A DNA stretch of 64,000 nt, from positions 62,001 through 126,000 of the forward strand of contig WTGF01000013.1 in assembly GCA_011525385.1 (NCBI GenBank). The letters are read 5' to 3'. The position numbers were made by a program, and so were the translations under genes. Origin of the DNA: Chloroflexota bacterium. GTDB lineage: Bacteria > Chloroflexota > Anaerolineae > Aggregatilineales > Phototrophicaceae. The notes beneath the pieces are model-generated. The model was given only the letters and a program-made list of their open reading frames with translations. It was not told the DNA's origin and ran no database searches. This document shows positions 59,321-64,000 of the stretch, one piece after another; the stretch's first letter is position 1; each line of letters opens with the position of its first letter.

Positions 59321-60241
59321 TTATTTCTGTAATGTGGGGTCGAAGGCGTCGCGGATGCCGTCGCCGATGATGTAGAAACAGAGCACGGTGAGGGATATCA
59401 TTAGAAGGGGAAAGAAAACGAGATGCAGGCCGCCAGCCCGGATGAATTGCAAGGACTTGCTCAGCATATTGCCCCAGGTGGCTTGTGGCGGCTGTACGCC
59501 CAAGCCCAGGTAGCTCAGTGAGGATTCGGTCAGAATCAAACCAGCAATGCCTAGCATGAGTGACACTACAGTTACCGAGATTAAATTGGGCAGGATGTGC
59601 TGGAACATGATGCGCAAGGGACCGGCGCCCAGCGCCCGCGCCGCGAGGATGTAGTCGGTGGCGCGCAAGGAAATGGCTTGCCCCCGAATCAAGCGCCAGG
59701 TACCGGGCCAGCCGATTAAGGAGACCGCCAGAACGAGGGTCTCGGCGCTGAAGGACGTGAAGGATCCGATCAAAATGAGCAGGAAGAGGGCGGGAATGGA
59801 ATCGATGGTGATGACGACCCAATACAGCCCGTCATCAATGACGTTGCCGACGTTGAAGCCAGCGATCATGCCAAGCACAACGCCGATTATGAGGGCGAAG
59901 AACGACCCGAAGAAGCCGATAGCCATAGAGATGCCGCCAGCGTGCAGGAGCCGAGCCAGTTGATCCCGACCGATGTCATCGGCGCCCAGGATATAGCCCT
60001 TTTGCAGGGGATGGGTGAATTTGTCGGCGGTGACGGGTTCATTGGGGTCCACTCGCATGATATTGTCGGTGATGAAGGGCGCCAGCAGGGAAATCACAGT
60101 CAATATGGCGATGTAACTTAGGGCGACCAGAGTCAGCTTGTCGCGCCAAATGGAGTGAAGCGCTTTCTGTGTCAGCGTTTTACTGGCTATGATTTCATCG
60201 TGATTTGATTTTAGTTTTGCAATAGATTGATGGTCTTCCAT
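59321..60241 (-). CDS. ABC transporter permease, DppC/OppC type
   Basis: 306 aa from ATG 60241 (MEDHQSIAKLKSNHDEII); the frame is open further upstream but overlaps the preceding permease. Features: DKLTLVALSYIAILTVIS first helix, YILGADDIGRDQLARLLHAG, SMAIGFFGSFFALIIGVVLG, and EAA-type loop (ATDYILAARALGAGPLRIMF). It is the last gene of this importer operon; no ATPase genes follow, and the plasmid-like module begins about 350 bp downstream. Confidence 0.92.
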   Translation of the reverse strand: MEDHQSIAKLKSNHDEIIASKTLTQKALHSIWRDKLTLVALSYIAILTVISLLAPFITDNIMRVDPNEPVTADKFTHPLQKGYILGADDIGRDQLARLLHAGGISMAIGFFGSFFALIIGVVLGMIAGFNVGNVIDDGLYWVVITIDSIPALFLLILIGSFTSFSAETLVLAVSLIGWPGTWRLIRGQAISLRATDYILAARALGAGPLRIMFQHILPNLISVTVVSLMLGIAGLILTESSLSYLGLGVQPPQATWGNMLSKSLQFIRAGGLHLVFFPLLMISLTVLCFYIIGDGIRDAFDPTLQK

Positions 60242-60257
60242 AGTATTGCGCTTTGGC

Positions 60258-61388
60258 TTAGTCGTAGCGAATGCGGGGGTCGATGACGGCATAGAGAATA
60301 TCGGACAGCAAGTAGCCCAGGATATTGGCGATCGCGACATAGACCACGACGAGCATGACAACCGGGTGGTCCCGTTGCACAGCCGCATTGACGACCGAGC
60401 GCCCAACGCCGGGCCATGACAGGACGGTTTCGGTGACGGCGGCCCCACCGAGCAAAAAGGTAATGGAAGGCCCGATAAAGGTAGCGATGGGGATCATAGC
60501 GTTGCGAATGCCGTGGCGCATCCATACGGCGCGGTCATGAAGCCCTTTGGAGCGGGCGGTGCGGATGTAATCTTGGCTGACGACATCGAGCAGCGAGGCG
60601 CGCATAAAACGCGAGTAGCCAGCCACCGCGCCGGCGGCGAGCACGATAACCGGGATAACCAGATACTCCAGCCGTTCGGGGAAGGGTACACAGGTCGCAT
60701 CGAGCGTAGTTTTGCAGCGCCCGCCCAAGGGCAGGATTTTCAGCACCGAGCCAAATATAATGAGCAGGACTAACGCGAGCCCAAAATTGGGTATGGAATT
60801 GACAATGACGGCAAAGACACGACTGAGCTGGTCAAACAATCGTCCGCGATTGATCGCCGCTAGAATGCCGATGAGAATGCCTAGAATCGTCCCGACCAGG
60901 AAGGAAACCAAACCCAACTCTAATGTGGCGGGCAGGCGCTCTACCAGCACGTTAATGGCCGGCCGCTTGTAGCGAAAGGAATTGCCAAAATCGCCCCGCA
61001 AGATGCCATAGCGGTCGCCGGGCGGCAGTGCTTCCGCCCGGCGGACGATTTCGCCAGTTGATTCATCAATGCGTGGTTTGCCGTTTTCCAGCAGTTCGGG
61101 CGCGTGGAGGTCGATCAAGATGGCTCCATCCGCCTCGCCATCGCCATCATTGTCCCAGCGCATCCAGTCATCGCCCAGCAGCCAGCGCAGATATTGCACT
61201 GGCAGAGGATCGCTCACTCCCAGCTTATACCTGAGTTCCTCTCTCTCGCGCGGCTTCATGCGGTTGTTAAAAGCCAGTTGTTCGACGGGTCCGCCGGGCG
61301 CCAAGGAAATCAACCCGTAAGAAAGTATAGTTACACCAAGCATGATCGGTAGCGCTTGCAGCAAGCGTCGAATGATGTATTTGGTCAT
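60258..61388 (-). CDS. ABC transporter permease, DppB/OppB type, with acidic insertion
   Basis: 376 aa. MTKYIIRRLLQALPIMLGVT first helix, LAPGGPVEQLAF, then an insertion of about 65 residues before GDFGNSFRYKRPAINVLVER. The insertion contains WDNDGDGEADGAI, a DxDxDG loop like calcium-binding thrombospondin/dockerin repeats. EAA region: SQDYIRTARSKGLHDRAVWM, then RNAMIPIATFIGPS. Second gene of the operon; stem-loop precedes it. Confidence 0.92.
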   Translation of the reverse strand: MTKYIIRRLLQALPIMLGVTILSYGLISLAPGGPVEQLAFNNRMKPREREELRYKLGVSDPLPVQYLRWLLGDDWMRWDNDGDGEADGAILIDLHAPELLENGKPRIDESTGEIVRRAEALPPGDRYGILRGDFGNSFRYKRPAINVLVERLPATLELGLVSFLVGTILGILIGILAAINRGRLFDQLSRVFAVIVNSIPNFGLALVLLIIFGSVLKILPLGGRCKTTLDATCVPFPERLEYLVIPVIVLAAGAVAGYSRFMRASLLDVVSQDYIRTARSKGLHDRAVWMRHGIRNAMIPIATFIGPSITFLLGGAAVTETVLSWPGVGRSVVNAAVQRDHPVVMLVVVYVAIANILGYLLSDILYAVIDPRIRYD

Positions 61389-61413
61389 GCGGAATCCTCA
61401 GAGGCGCGGGACA

Positions 61414-61437
61414 GTCCCCCCAAGCTGCTGGGGGGAC
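61414..61437 (-). promoter_or_regulatory. Stem-loop between binding-protein and permease genes
   Basis: Perfect 8-bp inverted repeat GTCCCCCC (61414-61421) and GGGGGGAC (61430-61437), 8-nt loop, between the stop of the binding protein (61470) and the permease start (61388). Confidence 0.7.
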
Positions 61438-61469
61438 CGTATCGTTCGCTTGCCTGTACCGAGGGCGGT

Positions 61470-63206
61470 CTAGCTTTCGGCGATGGTCCAGGCGTCGATA
61501 TTCCAGCGCGCGCCGCCGGCCCGCGGCGCCCAGTTCTCCACGTTGGTTTGCGCCGCCAGCAAGACGTTGCCGGTGCTGATCCAGATCCAGGGCGATTCGT
61601 CGCGCAGGATCTGATAAGCTTCGCCGTACATGGCTTTGCGCGTCTCCAGGTCACAGCCGGGCAGGTTGCGCGCCTCTTCGATCAATTGGTTCAAACGCGG
61701 ATTGTTGAAGGATTGCGTGTTGTAGCCGGAACCAACTACATCGGCGCCCGGCAGGAAGATATCGGCGATGCCGTTGGGATTGGCCGGCGTTGCCAAACCC
61801 CAGAATACGCCAATAGCGTCATAGGTTTGCGCCGTGAATTCGCTGACAAGCGTGCCAAACTCGACAAACTCGACGGTGATATCGAAACCGAGCTCGTTCC
61901 ACTGATCTTGCAGGATGGTGTAAAGCGCTTCTTGGGAGGTGTTGCCGGCGTTGGTCTTGACGGTTAATGCCAGCGGCGCGCCCTCTTCCGCGTGCATGCA
62001 GCCGTTGCATTCGCGGACGCCATCGCCATCAGCGTCGGTGAATCCGGCTTCGTCCAGCAGCGCCATTGCCGCATCGGCATCAAAGGGATAGGGTTCGAGG
62101 CCGGCCGGGAAGCTCCAGTCGGTCGGCCGGACGTGCGAGGCCACCGGTACGCCCGTGCCGAAAAAGGCGCCTTCGTTGACTTCGTCGAAGTTCATGCCGT
62201 AGTTCAACGCCTGCCGCACGCGCACATCGCCGAGTATCGGGTGATGACCTTGGTCAATCGCGTTGCCGTCCGCGTCAAGACCGTCTTGCGGATTGTTGGG
62301 ATCGGCGATGTTGAGCGACAGGAAGCGGATGGTGCCGGCAGGCGTCTCGAAAGTCTGGAACTCGCCGGCTTGGCCGCGGGAGCGGACATCATCGCGGTTG
62401 GCTTGCGGCACGCTGTCAACGAAGGTCAGCTCTCCCGCGAAGAATTGTTCCATCTGCACGACCTGGTCGGTAACGACCTTGTAAACCCAGCCCTGCGGTA
62501 CCACCGCGCCCATTTCGGCTTGGGTATAATCTTCATTGGCCAGCAAGGTGGTTTGTTCGCCCGGGCGGAAGTTGGAGAAGACGAAGGCTTCGCCGCCGCT
62601 GACAGTCGGATTCAGGTTGTAGTCATTTTCGTCCATGCCAGCGTAATCGTCGCCGTACACTTCTTCATAGACATGCGCCGGCACCGGGTAAACCGGATTG
62701 AGCGTGTCGATGAGCGTACAATTCGCCTCGTTAAATACGATGTTCAGCGTATGATCGTCCAGGACTTCGTAACTGGCGACGCTGTCCTGCAACTGCTGGC
62801 GCGGCGATGTCGTTTCGCCACTCAGTGTCGCTTTGAGGAACCAGGCGACATCACCCGCGGTGATGGGCGCGCCATCGCTCCAGACCATGTCATCGCGCAG
62901 GTGGAAGGTATAGGTGACGCCGTCCTCGGCGATATCCCAACTGGATACCAAGCCGCCTTTGGCGCCGCCCATATAGGCGATCGTCTCGGAATCGACGCCG
63001 ATGAAATCGGGAAACATGCGGTTGATGACATCATAGGAGGTGCCATCATTGGCGATAATCGGGTTAAACGTTGTCGGATCGTCGCCGAAGTTTGGCTCGA
63101 TAATGGGAGCGCCACTGCCGAGATCTTGCGCCGCGACGTGCCCAAAAAGCGCCGCAAAAAACAATAGCAGCATGGCTAGCGATAGGATTCGAATGAAACT
63201 ATACAT
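61470..63206 (-). CDS. ABC transporter substrate-binding protein, family 5 (Dpp/Opp type)
   Basis: 578 aa. Sec signal ending HVAAQDLG, no lipobox. Family-5 landmarks: TFNPIIANDGTSYDVINRMF, EDGVTYTFHLRDDMVWSDGA, then GQLTFV-type loop and VRQALNYGMNFDEVNEGAFF. Contains DADGDGVRECNGC, a DxDxDG loop with two cysteines that also recalls calcium-binding repeats. Ligand unknown (peptide or oligosaccharide). First gene of the operon. Confidence 0.93.
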   Translation of the reverse strand: MYSFIRILSLAMLLLFFAALFGHVAAQDLGSGAPIIEPNFGDDPTTFNPIIANDGTSYDVINRMFPDFIGVDSETIAYMGGAKGGLVSSWDIAEDGVTYTFHLRDDMVWSDGAPITAGDVAWFLKATLSGETTSPRQQLQDSVASYEVLDDHTLNIVFNEANCTLIDTLNPVYPVPAHVYEEVYGDDYAGMDENDYNLNPTVSGGEAFVFSNFRPGEQTTLLANEDYTQAEMGAVVPQGWVYKVVTDQVVQMEQFFAGELTFVDSVPQANRDDVRSRGQAGEFQTFETPAGTIRFLSLNIADPNNPQDGLDADGNAIDQGHHPILGDVRVRQALNYGMNFDEVNEGAFFGTGVPVASHVRPTDWSFPAGLEPYPFDADAAMALLDEAGFTDADGDGVRECNGCMHAEEGAPLALTVKTNAGNTSQEALYTILQDQWNELGFDITVEFVEFGTLVSEFTAQTYDAIGVFWGLATPANPNGIADIFLPGADVVGSGYNTQSFNNPRLNQLIEEARNLPGCDLETRKAMYGEAYQILRDESPWIWISTGNVLLAAQTNVENWAPRAGGARWNIDAWTIAES

Positions 63207-63585
63207 CTTTCTAGGTCTCCTTCACTGTGATAACGATAGGGCGGAACGTACTGCAAGAATATTCTAACAGCAATTCGATTGGGAACCAAACCAACTGGTC
63301 ATACTGCATGACAGTGTATCCATTTCGGTTGCAATAAAGAACAACAACTACCTGACAGCCGGTAGGGGCGTCTCGTTGAAACGCCGACAATTTGCGGGCT
63401 ATATTTCACGGGCGTCTCAACGAGACGCCCCTACATTTTCAAAACTTTCATGGTGATCGGCGCTATAGACTACTTTGCTGCGATTGCCCTGGATACACTA
63501 CATAGATTATCGCCTTTGAACTCGCGGCGTTTTATAATCTTCCTGACGACGAACGCAAACCGGGAAACGAACGCTGAGCGCTAAA
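63207..63585. other. Intergenic region with an inverted-repeat element
   Basis: Divergent gap between the binding-protein gene and the helicase gene. It contains the 73-bp inverted-repeat element at 63362-63434. No other gene or clear promoter is supported. Confidence 0.55.
63362..63434. repeat. 73-bp inverted-repeat element (GTAGGGGCG family)
   Basis: Arms GTAGGGGCGTCTCGTTGA (63362-63379) and its exact complement (63417-63434). Fragments of the same family (GTAGGGG, CGCCCCTAC, GGTCGCCC) occur at 18.8, 25.7, 45.1 and 48.4 kb. Confidence 0.75.
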
Positions 63586-64000
63586 TTGCAGATCCCATTG
63601 ACGCCGGAACAGTCCGCCATTGCCGCGGCGGCGCCGAATAAGAAAATCTGGCTGGAAGGCATCGCCGGCAGCGGCAAAACCAGCGCCGGGGTCGGACGCT
63701 TGCTGCATCTGCTGGAGCTTGGCATACCGGCGGAATCGATCCTGATTTATGTGCCGCAGCGCTCGCTGGCGCAGCCCTACCTTCAGGCGCTACAGCAGCA
63801 TTCGGGGTACAGCGGCGGGCAGGTCGCGGTTCAGACCATCGGGGGCCTCTCCCTGCAGATGGTGGAAGCCTTTTGGTTCTTGATTGCCGAGCGGGCCGGC
63901 TTCGGCCATCCCTACGATCTGCCGAACTTCCTCAGCCTGGAATCGGTGCAGTATTTTATGACCAAGGTCATCGAGCCGCTGGTCAACCAGCGGGACTACT
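63586..64000 (+). CDS. UvrD/AddB-like helicase or helicase-nuclease (partial, N-terminus)
   Basis: Open frame of about 138 codons running off the window. LTPEQSAIAAAAPNKKIWLE then GIAGSGKT (Walker A) is the opening of superfamily I helicases or AddB/RecB-like helicase-nucleases. Later VPQRSLAQPY and QTIGGLSLQM fit motif Ia/Ic regions. Start uncertain: TTG 63586 or CTG 63574; no ATG precedes the motif. Confidence 0.8.
   Translation, partial: MQIPLTPEQSAIAAAAPNKKIWLEGIAGSGKTSAGVGRLLHLLELGIPAESILIYVPQRSLAQPYLQALQQHSGYSGGQVAVQTIGGLSLQMVEAFWFLIAERAGFGHPYDLPNFLSLESVQYFMTKVIEPLVNQRDY

Overview
The window looks like chromosome from an uncultured, GC-rich heterotroph, most likely Chloroflexota (Anaerolineae-like). 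This placement is an inference from gene style: many ABC sugar and oligosaccharide importers, repeated SDR, PhyH and SMP-30 genes, secreted binding proteins without lipobox, and C/G-rich palindromic intergenic repeats. There is no rRNA or other marker gene here that would prove it. I recognised no tRNA, rRNA, CRISPR array, transposase or integrase.

Layout. (1) 1-4.6 kb, minus strand: a MalEFG-type sugar importer ending in a partial sulfatase. (2) 4.9-18.6 kb, minus strand: a large sugar/uronate catabolic cluster. It is headed by a DeoR-type regulator with an inserted periplasmic-binding-protein-like domain. Then follow mannonate dehydratase, an SDR, an acetoacetate-decarboxylase-like protein, an RbsB/RbsC/RbsA-type importer, a mutarotase-like protein, an SMP-30 lactonase, a second SDR and an aldo/keto reductase. 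(3) 19-25.3 kb: a secreted three-repeat protein, a bicupin, an M81 (MlrC-like) peptidase, a fumarase/PurB-superfamily lyase and an enolase-superfamily dehydratase. (4) 26.1-29.5 kb: HemB and a SulP-STAS-cNMP transporter. (5) 29.6-33.5 kb: a tandemly duplicated PhyH plus alpha/beta-hydrolase pair, with the first hydrolase truncated, then a third PhyH gene. (6) 33.7-42.6 kb: a complete Dpp/Opp-type importer followed by a GH2 beta-mannosidase, probably a beta-mannoside uptake unit. (7) 42.8-53.6 kb: L28, an AlkD-like protein, PPK2, a sulfotransferase-flippase fusion, an ADC-like protein, two SDRs and a long beta-CASP nuclease. (8) 53.9-59.0 kb: a plasmid-like module (primase-polymerase, ParB, ParA, small winged-helix protein) carrying two parS-like palindromes. 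(9) 59.3-63.2 kb: a second Dpp-type importer without ATPase genes. (10) The right edge holds the start of a UvrD-like helicase.

The genes mostly describe import and breakdown of decorated plant or algal sugars: desulfation, uronate dehydration, lactone and aldose handling, and mannoside hydrolysis. All four solute-binding-protein genes in the window are separated from their permease gene by a perfect inverted repeat, which suggests a common way of raising binding-protein expression over permease. The most unusual items are the apparently circularly permuted binding domain inside the DeoR regulator, the parABS/primase module, the sulfotransferase-flippase fusion, the HxG (instead of HxD) PhyH paralogs, and the duplicated C-terminal module of the beta-CASP protein.
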